Assembly (NCBI GenBank): GCA_013813185.1
Contig: JACCSD010000159.1
Location: 1 to 5,811 of the forward strand
DNA: 5,811 nt
Reading direction: 5' to 3'
DNA from: Burkholderiaceae bacterium
GTDB taxonomy: Bacteria > Pseudomonadota > Gammaproteobacteria > Burkholderiales > Burkholderiaceae_F
In this document: one piece after another, positions 1-5,811 of the stretch
Layout of the letters: every line of letters starts with the position of its first letter
Numbering within the stretch: the stretch's first letter is position 1
The notes under the pieces: generated by a model
The model's input: only the letters and a program-made list of their open reading frames with translations
What the model was told of the DNA's origin: nothing
Databases searched by the model: none
Position numbers and translations under genes: made by a program

Positions 1-55
1 GCAGGCCGATGCCGACCGCGCGGGCGATCTGCTTCAAAGTGCGCTGTTTGATCAT
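1..55 (-). CDS. lpxC: LpxC N-terminus (UDP-3-O-acyl-N-acetylglucosamine deacetylase), cut by the window edge
   Basis: Only the first 18 codons are present; they read MIKQRTLKQIARAVGIGL and the gene runs off the left edge. This matches the start of LpxC, whose members typically begin M(I/L)KQRT(L/I)K, followed by a basic stretch and G(I/V)GLHSG. In the family, LpxC is the cytoplasmic zinc-dependent deacetylase that makes the committed step of lipid A synthesis; its catalytic residues lie beyond this window. The ATG at 53-55 is chosen because the family N-terminus starts exactly there. No good Shine-Dalgarno sequence precedes it. The gene lies 30 bases after the ftsZ stop with no obvious terminator between, so read-through from ftsZ or a promoter inside ftsZ is plausible. 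Lying directly after ftsZ is the usual order at the end of the dcw cluster. Identity rests on a short segment plus this context. Confidence 0.9.
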   Translation of the reverse strand, partial: MIKQRTLKQIARAVGIGL

Positions 56-60
56 GGCGT

Positions 61-87
61 GAGTTTACTGGCGCTCAGTGGCAACTC
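61..87 (-). other. possible small stem-loop between ftsZ stop and lpxC start
   Basis: Read on the minus strand, GAGTT (87-83) can pair with AACTC (65-61), and inside it ACTG (79-76) can pair with CAGT (70-67) around a five-base loop (75-71). A 3-by-1 internal loop separates the two helices. The outer stem includes two bases of the ftsZ TGA, and the structure ends five bases before the lpxC ATG. There is no T-tract, so it does not look like a terminator. Chance formation is possible because the helices are short. Confidence 0.3.
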
Positions 88-1267
88 AATCGGCCTGTTT
101 CCGCAGGAACGCAGGGATGTCGTACCGCTCGGAGCCCGTGTCTTCCATCGCCGCGACCCTGGCCTGCGCCGACTCGCGCGTGCGCCAGATGGCGGGCTTC
201 TCGAAATCGCTGTAGTCCGAGGCCGAGGTGTGCGACGCGGCCGCAGGTACGTTGATAGGCGCATTGTCGGTGCCGGTGCGCACGACCGTGAACGGTGTCG
301 ATTGCTTCTTCGACGCCGAGCGGCCAAGACCGGTGGCGACGACGGTAACACGCAATCCGTCGCCGATCGACTCGTCGCACACCGTTCCGAAGATCACGGT
401 GGCGTCTTCCGCAGCGAACGCCCGAATCGTGTTCATCACTTCACGCGTCTCCTTCATCTTCAACGAAGAGGACGCCGTGATGTTGACCAGCACGCCACGC
501 GCACCTGACAGGTCGACGCCCTCGAGCAATGGACTGGCCACCGCTTGTTCGGCGGCGATGCGGGCCCGGTCCAGGCCCGACGCGAGCGCAGTGCCCATCA
601 TCGCCTTGCCCTGCTCGCTCATCACCGTTTTCACGTCTTCGAAGTCGACGTTGACCAGACCCGGCACATTGATGATCTCCGCGATGCCCGCGCATGCGTT
701 ATGCAGCACGTCATCGGCCGCCCGAAAGCATTCGGCCATCTCGGCGTCTTCCCCCATCACTTCCTCGAGCTTGTTGTTCAGGATGACGATCAGCGAGTGC
801 ACCGTGTCCTCGAGCTGATTGACGCCGGCTTCGGCCAGCTTCAAGCGCTTTGGCCCTTCGAACTCGAACGGCTTCGATACGACCGCAACTGTCAGGATGC
901 CAAGATCCTTCGCAATTTCGGCAAACACCGGCGCCGCGCCGGTGCCCGTCCCACCGCCCATCCCGGCGGTGATGAACACCATGTGCGCGCCCCGCAGCGC
1001 ATCGGCAATCCGATCACGCGCCTCTTCTGCGGCGGCGCGCCCCGCCTCGGGCCGGCTTCCGGCGCCAAGGCCGGTCTTGCCGAGCTGCAGGATGTTTTTG
1101 GACAACGATCGCGCGAGCGCCTGGTGATCGGTGTTGGCGCAGATGAACTCGACGCCCTGCACGCCGCGCGCGATCATGTGCTGAACCGCGTTGCCGCCTG
1201 CACCGCCGACGCCAACCACCTTGATGATCGTGCCGCGCGTTTCCGTCTCAAGAATTTCGAAACTCAT
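86..1267 (-). CDS. ftsZ: Cell division protein FtsZ
   Basis: FtsZ is the tubulin-like GTPase that polymerises at mid-cell into the ring that organises division. The 393-residue product has all family parts. The N-terminal GTP-binding fold starts with VVGVGGAGGNAV (17-28), and the tubulin signature GGGTGTG is at 104-110. The synergy (T7) loop NVDFEDV (206-212) carries the catalytic acidic pair D208 and D211. A C-terminal beta domain runs to about 316 and a short variable linker to about 380. The conserved tail DIPAFLRKQAD (383-393) is the peptide that binds FtsA and other partners. Length is normal (E. coli 383). The ATG at 1265-1267 has an AGGAGG four bases upstream, which fixes the start. 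Unlike the tightly packed genes upstream, ftsZ has a 97-base leader, which suggests its own expression control. Residue 185 is Asp where E. coli has the guanine-contacting Asn187; I believe this is common in Betaproteobacteria. No sign of damage. Confidence 0.98.
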   Translation of the reverse strand: MSFEILETETRGTIIKVVGVGGAGGNAVQHMIARGVQGVEFICANTDHQALARSLSKNILQLGKTGLGAGSRPEAGRAAAEEARDRIADALRGAHMVFITAGMGGGTGTGAAPVFAEIAKDLGILTVAVVSKPFEFEGPKRLKLAEAGVNQLEDTVHSLIVILNNKLEEVMGEDAEMAECFRAADDVLHNACAGIAEIINVPGLVNVDFEDVKTVMSEQGKAMMGTALASGLDRARIAAEQAVASPLLEGVDLSGARGVLVNITASSSLKMKETREVMNTIRAFAAEDATVIFGTVCDESIGDGLRVTVVATGLGRSASKKQSTPFTVVRTGTDNAPINVPAAASHTSASDYSDFEKPAIWRTRESAQARVAAMEDTGSERYDIPAFLRKQAD

Positions 1268-1271
1268 ATTG

Positions 1272-1277
1272 CCTCCT
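1272..1277 (-). promoter_or_regulatory. ribosome binding site of ftsZ
   Basis: On the minus strand the sequence AGGAGG is followed by CAAT and then the ftsZ ATG. It is a full match to the anti-Shine-Dalgarno core, although the four-base spacing is short. It is clearly the strongest Shine-Dalgarno sequence in the window, fitting the high FtsZ level that cells need. Confidence 0.8.
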
Positions 1278-1312
1278 GCCTAGCTAAGTTAAGTGCATCA
1301 AGTACCGCGATT

Positions 1313-1362
1313 CGAAACGCACAAAGCCAAACGCACACCAGCGCTTGGCATTGGGCGCTCCA
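1313..1362 (-). other. long imperfect stem-loop in the ftsA-ftsZ intergenic region
   Basis: On the minus-strand transcript, bases 1362-1341 can pair with 1334-1313 in 20 of 22 positions around a six-base loop (1340-1335, UGGUGU). The uninterrupted inner helix is GCCAAGCGC against GCGUUUGGC. The two interruptions are single mismatches, 1350/1325 (U/U) and 1354/1321 (C/U). Four pairs are G-U wobbles on this strand, which become A/C mismatches on the plus strand, so the structure suits RNA of the ftsA-ftsZ direction. It starts two bases after the ftsA TAG. The inner helix is followed by UUUGU but the whole structure has no U-tract, so it is not a classical intrinsic terminator. It may stabilise or process the mRNA, weaken read-through, or be a copy of a dispersed palindromic repeat. 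The pairing is directly visible; the role is unknown. Confidence 0.65.
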
Positions 1363-1364
1363 CC

Positions 1365-2597
1365 CTAAAAATTCCCAACTACCCACTCCTTCATTCGCTT
1401 GACCGTCTGCTTGAAGGATCCCGTCTGCTGCGCGAGCTTGCGACCTCTTAGACGCTGCGAGTGCGCTTCGACCAGCAGGCCCATCGCGGTAGCGAAGCGG
1501 GGATTGCGCACGACGTCGGAAAGCGAGCCCGTGTAATTCGGCCAACCGATGCGCGCGGGCTTCAGGAACACGTCCTCGGCCAACTCGGTCATGCCGGGCA
1601 ACAAGCTGGTGCCGCCGGTCAGCACGATGCCCGACGACAGCAACTCTTCGTATCCGGACTCGCGCACGACCTGCTGCGTCAGCGTGAACAACTCTTCGAC
1701 TCTCGGCTCGATCACCGCGGCCAGCGACTGGCGCGACAGCAACCGTGGGCCGCGATCGCCGAGGCCGGGAATTTCGATTTTCTCGTTCGGATCGGCGAGC
1801 ACTTCCTTCGCCACACCCCAGCGCAACTTGATGTCTTCCGCATCGGCAACCGGCGTGCGCAGCGCCATCGCGATGTCGTTGGTGATCTGGTCGCCGGCGA
1901 TCGGAATGATCGCGGTGTGACGGATCGCACCGCCCGTGAAAATGGCGATGTCGGTCGTGCCGCCGCCGATATCGACCAGCGCGACGCCGAGCTCCTTTTC
2001 ATCCGGCGTCAACGCCGACAGCGACGATGCGAGCGGCTGCAGGATCAGGTCCTGCACTTCGAGCCCGCAGCGGCGCACGCACTTGATGATGTTCTGCGCG
2101 GCACTGACCGCGCCGGTGACAATATGCACGCGCACTTCGAGCCGCACTCCGCTCATGCCGATCGGCTCGCGAATATCCTCCTGGCCGTCGACGATGAACT
2201 CCTGCGTCAGCACGTGCAATACCTGCTGATCGGTCGGGATGTTGACCGCCTTGGCGGTCTCGATCACTCTTGAAACGTCGGTTGCTGCGACTTCACGGTC
2301 CTTGATCGCGACCATGCCGCTCGAGTTGAAGCTTTTGATGTGGCTACCCGCGATGCCGGTGAACACATCGCCGATCTGACACGCGGCCATCAGCTCGGCT
2401 TCCTCCAGCGCGCGGCGTATCGATTGCACAGTCGCTTCGATGTTGACAACCACGCCCTTGCGCAGGCCTTGCGACTCGGCCTGACCGAGGCCGATCACCT
2501 GGAAGCGGCCGTCAGCCAGCACTTCGGCCACCGCAACGACGACCTTCGATGTCCCGATATCGAGGCCGACGATCAGATCTTTGCTTTCGTTTCTCAT
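1365..2597 (-). CDS. ftsA: Cell division protein FtsA
   Basis: FtsA is the actin-like ATPase that ties FtsZ filaments to the inner membrane and recruits later divisome proteins. The 410-residue product (E. coli 420) shows the actin-fold motifs: phosphate 1 GLDIGTSK (11-18), phosphate 2 DIGGGTTD (209-216) and the adenosine motif VLTGGTSLLPG (325-335). The FtsA-specific 1C subdomain lies at about 83-160. The C-terminal tail, QTVKRMKEWVVGNF (397-410), has the basic and aromatic pattern of the amphipathic membrane-targeting helix. The frame stays open far upstream through ftsQ, but the real start is the ATG at 2595-2597: the family N-terminus (here MRNESKDLIVGLDIGTSK) begins there, 10 bases after the ftsQ stop. 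The upstream extension is arginine- and serine-rich shadow sequence. The preceding Shine-Dalgarno is weak (GGCGAG close to the ATG), so translation is probably coupled to ftsQ. The stop is TAG. Confidence 0.97.
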   Translation of the reverse strand: MRNESKDLIVGLDIGTSKVVVAVAEVLADGRFQVIGLGQAESQGLRKGVVVNIEATVQSIRRALEEAELMAACQIGDVFTGIAGSHIKSFNSSGMVAIKDREVAATDVSRVIETAKAVNIPTDQQVLHVLTQEFIVDGQEDIREPIGMSGVRLEVRVHIVTGAVSAAQNIIKCVRRCGLEVQDLILQPLASSLSALTPDEKELGVALVDIGGGTTDIAIFTGGAIRHTAIIPIAGDQITNDIAMALRTPVADAEDIKLRWGVAKEVLADPNEKIEIPGLGDRGPRLLSRQSLAAVIEPRVEELFTLTQQVVRESGYEELLSSGIVLTGGTSLLPGMTELAEDVFLKPARIGWPNYTGSLSDVVRNPRFATAMGLLVEAHSQRLRGRKLAQQTGSFKQTVKRMKEWVVGNF

Positions 2598-2607
2598 AAC
2601 TCGCCGC

Positions 2608-3387
2608 TCATTGCCGCCCGCGCTCCGGCTTCGTTGGCGCGTTGGCCGAAGTCGAAACCGCCAGACCTCTGGCGTAACGCGCGTCGATGCGCGACGGCGG
2701 ACTGCCGAGTTGCGCGACAACCAGCGGATACGCGGCAATGACTTGCGCCACGCGCTCGCCGAGCGGCATCGCCGCACCGTCACGGCCAAGCTCGACCCGA
2801 ATTTCACCAGCGTGTTTTGTTTCTTCGCCAAAATCAGGGACAAGCCGCAGTGACCAGGCCCTGCGATCGGAGATGTCGATCGCGCCAACGCGCAGCGACA
2901 AAGCCGCGAACCGCGCCGATAGCTCGTAGTACTGCCGAGCCGCGTCTTTCGCCGCGCTATATGGACCACTGAATTCCGGCAGCTGACCGTAGATCTCTGC
3001 CTCGTCGGGATTGGCAACGAATAACTCGCCGCGCTCGGACAACAGCCGGCCGTCTTCCCACACGCCAAGAGCCCGATGCTCAGTCACCGTAACAACGAGC
3101 CGGTCGGGCCACACGCGCCGCACTGAAGCCTGCGCGACCCACGGCACCGTCTCGAACAGCCGGCGCGTGTCTTCGAGCCGCATCGTGAAGTAATTGCCAC
3201 GCAGCCGCCCGGCGACCGCGGCGCGCACCGACGCTGCCGTCACGTGCCGAAGATCGCCCCGCACGTCGACGCGCTTCAACTGAAACTTGGGCTGCTGCGC
3301 CAGCCTCGGCAGCGCAACCCAGCCTATCGCCAACAGCGCGAGCGCAACACACAGCGCGGCCAGTAGATTCATGGCGCGTACGCTCAT
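2608..3387 (-). CDS. ftsQ: Cell division protein FtsQ
   Basis: FtsQ is a single-pass inner-membrane protein that joins FtsB and FtsL and links the cytoplasmic ring to periplasmic septum synthesis. The 259-residue product has a very short cytoplasmic end and one hydrophobic segment (about 7-29). A POTRA domain follows at about 35-105, from FQLKRVDVRGD through WPDRLVVTVTEH. The FtsQ beta domain runs to about 243 and ends in RIDARYARGLAV, which matches the conserved ID.RY..G.AV signature. The last 15 or so residues are a polar, basic, probably disordered tail. The ATG at 3385-3387 overlaps the ddlB TGA as ATGA, and a GAGGG sits eight bases upstream. A second ATG at codon 6 (3370-3372) would remove almost the whole cytoplasmic segment and is less likely. 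FtsQ is poorly conserved, so identity rests on domain pattern plus its place between ddlB and ftsA. Confidence 0.95.
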   Translation of the reverse strand: MSVRAMNLLAALCVALALLAIGWVALPRLAQQPKFQLKRVDVRGDLRHVTAASVRAAVAGRLRGNYFTMRLEDTRRLFETVPWVAQASVRRVWPDRLVVTVTEHRALGVWEDGRLLSERGELFVANPDEAEIYGQLPEFSGPYSAAKDAARQYYELSARFAALSLRVGAIDISDRRAWSLRLVPDFGEETKHAGEIRVELGRDGAAMPLGERVAQVIAAYPLVVAQLGSPPSRIDARYARGLAVSTSANAPTKPERGRQ

Positions 3388-4337
3388 TGGGCTGACCCTC
3401 GCTGTTCAAGCGTGGCGAGCGCGAGAATTCGCAGCACGAGGTCTTCGTAGTCGATTCCCACCGCGCGCGCGGCGATCGGCACCAGCGAATGCCCGGTCAT
3501 ACCCGGGGAAGTGTTCAGCTCCAGCAAAAAGGGCTCGCCGCGCTTGCTCAGCATGATGTCGATTCGCCCCCAGCCGCGTGCGCCGAGCGCGTTGTAGGCG
3601 CGAACCGAAAGCTGCCGAATCGTTTCACTCAGCGCCGCATCGATCGGCGCCGGACACAAATACTTAGTTGCTTCGCCGAAGTACTTGTTGTGATAGTCGT
3701 AGTTCGCATCGGGCGCGCGGATCTCGACCAGCGGCAGCGCCTCGGCCTGGCTACCCTGGCCAAGAATTGCGCACGTCAGCTCCTGGCCTTCGATGAATTC
3801 CTCAGCCAGGACGACGTCGTCGTACTTGCGCGCCAGCGTGAAAGCCTCGGCCATGCCCGAATAACCGCTCACGCGCGAGATGCCGATCGTCGATCCTTCA
3901 TTCGGCGGCTTGACGATCAATGGCAGGCGCAGCTCGTCGGCCACTTCGTTCAAGTGCGCGCGCTCGCTGGATACGATCACTCGATACCGAGGCGTCGGCA
4001 GTTTGTGCGTCTCCCAGATGCGCTTGGTAAACACCTTGTCGATCGCGATCGCCGATGCCTGGACGCCGCTGCCCGTGTATGGAATGCGCAGCGTTTCGAG
4101 CACGCCCTGAATCGCACCATCCTCGCCGCCGCGCCCGTGTAACGCGATGAACACGCGGTCGAATTGCGCTGTCTCGAGTTCGCCCAGCGTCTGCGCAGCC
4201 GGGTCGAACGCGTGCGCGTCGACACCGCGCGCGTGCAGCGCGTTCAATACACCCGTGCCCGACATGATCGACACTTCGCGCTCGGACGATCGGCCGCCGA
4301 ACAGCACACCGACCTTGCCAAACTCGGAGGCTTTCAT
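3384..4337 (-). CDS. ddlB: D-alanine--D-alanine ligase (DdlB type)
   Basis: This ATP-grasp enzyme joins two D-alanines in the cytoplasm; the dipeptide is then added to the peptidoglycan precursor by MurF. The 317-residue product (E. coli DdlB 306) starts with VGVLFGGRSSEREVS (9-23), where E20 corresponds to the substrate-binding Glu15 of E. coli. HGRGGEDG is at 67-74. The Ser loop KPPNEGSTIG (143-152) has S149 in place of E. coli S150, and the omega-loop residues K218 and Y219 match K215 and Y216. Metal ligands fit D260, E273 and N275 in GRIDIML and ELNTSPGMTGHSLVP. The conserved tyrosine implies D-Ala rather than D-Lac specificity. The ATG at 4335-4337 overlaps the murC TGA as ATGA. The G-run just upstream (4344-4348) probably acts as Shine-Dalgarno. 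The symbol ddlB is chosen because the gene lies in the dcw cluster. Confidence 0.97.
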   Translation of the reverse strand: MKASEFGKVGVLFGGRSSEREVSIMSGTGVLNALHARGVDAHAFDPAAQTLGELETAQFDRVFIALHGRGGEDGAIQGVLETLRIPYTGSGVQASAIAIDKVFTKRIWETHKLPTPRYRVIVSSERAHLNEVADELRLPLIVKPPNEGSTIGISRVSGYSGMAEAFTLARKYDDVVLAEEFIEGQELTCAILGQGSQAEALPLVEIRAPDANYDYHNKYFGEATKYLCPAPIDAALSETIRQLSVRAYNALGARGWGRIDIMLSKRGEPFLLELNTSPGMTGHSLVPIAARAVGIDYEDLVLRILALATLEQRGSAQ

Positions 4338-5725
4338 TCGCCGCCCCCGCCAGTCAGCTTCGAGGCCAGTTGGCCGATCGAGCCAGCGCCCATTGCAATC
4401 ACGACGTCGCCGCTGCGCACGACATCGAGCAACGCTGCCGGCAACTCGTCGATCGATTCGACAAAAATCGGCTCGACCTTCCCAGCCACGCGGATTGCAC
4501 GTGCGAGAGAACGCCCGTCGGCCAGAACGATCGGCGCTTCCCCGGCCGGGTACACCTCCGTGAGCAGCAATACGTCGGCCAACGACAACACGCGCACAAA
4601 ATCCTCAAAGCTATCGCGAGTGCGCGTGTAGCGGTGCGGCTGAAACGCGAGCACGACGCGGCGGCCCGGAAATGCGGCGCGCGCCGCCTGCAGCGTGGCG
4701 GCTGCTTCCGCGGGATGGTGCCCGTAGTCGTCGATCAAAGTGAAAACCCCGCCCGCTGGCGCCACCAGATTTTCATGCGCAGCGAAGCGGCGGCCAACGC
4801 CAGTGAACTCCGCGAGCGCCGCGACCATCGGCGTATCCGGAACACCGAGCTCGGTTCCAACGGCGATCGCAGCCAGCGCGTTCGCCACGTTGTGCACACC
4901 CGGCAAGTTCAGTGTGACGTCGAGTTCTGCCGCACTCTCGCGCGCGACGCGAAACCTCATCCGCATCCCGTCAGCTCGTGCATCGAGCGCTCGAATCTGT
5001 GCGTCCTCGGACAATCCGTACGTCAGCAGTGGCTTGCGCACCAGCGGCAGAATCTCGCGTACGTTCGCATCGTCGCTGCATACGATGGCGCGCCCGTAAA
5101 AAGGCAGACGCGACAGGAAGTCGATGAATGCCTGCTTCAGACGCGCGAAGTCATGCCCGTAGGTTTCCATGTGGTCGTTGTCGATGTTGGTGACAACAGC
5201 GATCACTGGATTCAAATTCAGGAACGAGGCATCCGATTCGTCGGCCTCGACCACAATGTAATCGCCGCTTCCGAGCCGCGCACTCGCACCGGCGGAATTC
5301 AGGCGGCCTCCGATCACGAAGGTGGGGTCGAAGCCGCCCGCGGCGAGCACGCTTGCCACCAGGCTCGTCGTCGTTGTCTTGCCGTGCGTGCCCGCAATCG
5401 CGATCCCCTGCTTCAGACGCATCAGCTCGGCCAGCATCACCGCGCGCGGGACGATCGGAATCCGCTTCGCCCGCGCCTCCAGAACCTCAGGGTTATCGCC
5501 CGCGACAGCAGCCGAAACAACGACTGCGTCGGCACCGTTGATGTGTTCAGCACGATGGCCATGACTGACCGTCGCGTTCAATTGAGCGAGTCGCCGCGTC
5601 GTAGCCGTTGAAGCCGTGTCCGATCCGCTGACTCGATATCCGAGCGTGAGCAGCACCTCAGCAATACCCGACATGCCGCTGCCGCCGATGCCGACGAAGT
5701 GAATGTGCTTGACGGCGTGCTTCAT
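4334..5725 (-). CDS. murC: UDP-N-acetylmuramate--L-alanine ligase MurC
   Basis: MurC adds the first amino acid, L-alanine, to UDP-MurNAc using ATP in the cytoplasm. The 463-residue product has the three Mur ligase domains. The N-terminal UDP-binding domain has HFVGIGGSGMSGIAEVL (9-25). The central ATPase domain has the P-loop AGTHGKTTTTS (111-121), EADESDASFL (160-169) and NIDNDHMETYG (180-190). The C-terminal domain has DDYGHHP (332-338) and QPHRYTRT (362-369). These are the residues used for nucleotide, metal and substrate binding, and none is missing. The frame is open for 23 further codons up to 5794, but the ATG at 5723-5725 is the start because the family N-terminus (MKHxVKHIHFVGIGG in related Burkholderiales) begins there. 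No clear Shine-Dalgarno precedes it, so coupling to the upstream gene is likely. The protein ends in four glycines and a glutamate, encoded by a G-rich run that probably also serves ddlB initiation. Confidence 0.97.
   Translation of the reverse strand: MKHAVKHIHFVGIGGSGMSGIAEVLLTLGYRVSGSDTASTATTRRLAQLNATVSHGHRAEHINGADAVVVSAAVAGDNPEVLEARAKRIPIVPRAVMLAELMRLKQGIAIAGTHGKTTTTSLVASVLAAGGFDPTFVIGGRLNSAGASARLGSGDYIVVEADESDASFLNLNPVIAVVTNIDNDHMETYGHDFARLKQAFIDFLSRLPFYGRAIVCSDDANVREILPLVRKPLLTYGLSEDAQIRALDARADGMRMRFRVARESAAELDVTLNLPGVHNVANALAAIAVGTELGVPDTPMVAALAEFTGVGRRFAAHENLVAPAGGVFTLIDDYGHHPAEAAATLQAARAAFPGRRVVLAFQPHRYTRTRDSFEDFVRVLSLADVLLLTEVYPAGEAPIVLADGRSLARAIRVAGKVEPIFVESIDELPAALLDVVRSGDVVIAMGAGSIGQLASKLTGGGGE
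4339..4351 (-). promoter_or_regulatory. G-rich ribosome binding region of ddlB inside the murC 3' end
   Basis: On the minus strand GGCGGGGGCGGCG ends one base before the ddlB ATG. It encodes the MurC C-terminal glycines and offers the only Shine-Dalgarno-like purine sequence for ddlB. It is not a canonical AGGAGG, and the ATGA overlap suggests that terminating murC ribosomes supply most initiation. Confidence 0.45.
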
Positions 5726-5729
5726 ACGA

Positions 5730-5811
5730 CTACATCGCAGCCGCGAGCGTTTGGCACTGCGGCGCGGCCTGGGCGTCGGCCACTGAAGTGGCAACCACTG
5801 CGGTACTCGCA
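5730..5811 (-). CDS. 3' end of the gene upstream of murC, probably murG (C-terminus only)
   Basis: In the favoured frame the last 26 codons read an alanine- and valine-rich peptide, including VADAQAAPQC, and stop at TAG (5730-5732), four bases before the murC ATG. Codon first positions are rich in G and third positions in G/C, as in the other genes here. In dcw clusters of this type the gene before murC is murG (the glycosyltransferase that makes lipid II), whose C-terminus is variable, so murG is inferred from position and not from sequence. A second frame ends at the TGA that overlaps the murC ATG, which would copy the ATGA arrangement of the next two junctions. Its peptide is rich in Cys and Arg and looks less like protein, but it cannot be excluded. 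Confidence 0.4.
   Translation of the reverse strand, partial: ASTAVVATSVADAQAAPQCQTLAAAM

Noticed and set aside
1313..1362. Classical Rho-independent terminator between ftsA and ftsZ
   Set aside because: The full stem is followed by AATCGCGG, not a T-tract; only a short TTTGT follows the inner helix. Weak termination is still possible.
545..1402. Open frame of 285 codons on the plus strand opposite ftsZ and its leader
   Set aside because: Same shadow effect. The peptide is low in hydrophobic structure, resembles no family, and the minus-strand ftsZ is certain.
2598..3068. Upstream extension of ftsA by 157 codons into ftsQ
   Set aside because: The extension is Arg- and Ser-rich, overlaps the whole second half of ftsQ, and the FtsA family N-terminus begins at the ATG at 2595-2597.
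4370..5611. Open frame of 413 codons on the plus strand opposite murC
   Set aside because: It is a shadow of murC in GC-rich DNA: the product is rich in Arg, His and Gln with no family motif, and it lies wholly within a strongly conserved gene.
5726..5794. Upstream extension of murC by 23 codons
   Set aside because: The extra peptide is Arg- and Pro-rich and not found in MurC; the conserved start MKHxVKHIHFVG begins at 5725.
1..5811. A previously undescribed system, mobile element, CRISPR array or RNA gene
   Set aside because: All but about 145 bases are assigned to coding sequence, almost entirely well-known dcw genes in the usual order, with no foreign-looking segment, direct repeat array or transposase.

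Overview
This window is a stretch of the division and cell wall (dcw) cluster of a Gram-negative bacterium, with every gene on the minus strand. In transcription order (high to low coordinates) it holds the last codons of an upstream gene (probably murG), then murC, ddlB, ftsQ, ftsA, ftsZ and the first 18 codons of lpxC. The order murC-ddl-ftsQ-ftsA-ftsZ-lpxC is the classic proteobacterial one. The protein sequences point to the Betaproteobacteria, most likely Burkholderiales: MurC opens with MKHAVKHIHFVGIGGSGMSG, and FtsZ carries CFRAADDVLHNACAGIAEII and ends DIPAFLRKQAD. DNA is GC-rich with G/C-heavy third codon positions, which explains the many long shadow reading frames. The genus cannot be fixed from the sequence alone.

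Layout. From 5811 down to 2598 the genes are packed tightly. There is a 4-base gap before murC if the upstream gene uses the favoured frame, 4-base ATGA overlaps at murC/ddlB and ddlB/ftsQ, and a 10-base gap at ftsQ/ftsA. This suggests one transcript with translational coupling. The only sizeable non-coding stretch is the 97 bases between ftsA and ftsZ (1268-1364). It holds a long imperfect stem-loop (1313-1362) starting two bases after the ftsA stop, and a strong Shine-Dalgarno sequence for ftsZ. ftsZ and lpxC are 30 bases apart. No gene-free stretch exceeds 300 bases.

How the genes work together. MurC adds L-alanine to UDP-MurNAc and DdlB makes D-alanyl-D-alanine, both cytoplasmic steps of peptidoglycan precursor synthesis. 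FtsQ, FtsA and FtsZ build the divisome: FtsZ forms the ring, FtsA tethers it to the membrane, and FtsQ links it to the periplasmic division proteins. LpxC commits UDP-GlcNAc derivatives to lipid A synthesis. All full-length proteins look intact and show their key motifs.

I found no mobile element, CRISPR array, RNA gene or previously undescribed protein system. The observation most worth checking is the stem-loop between ftsA and ftsZ.
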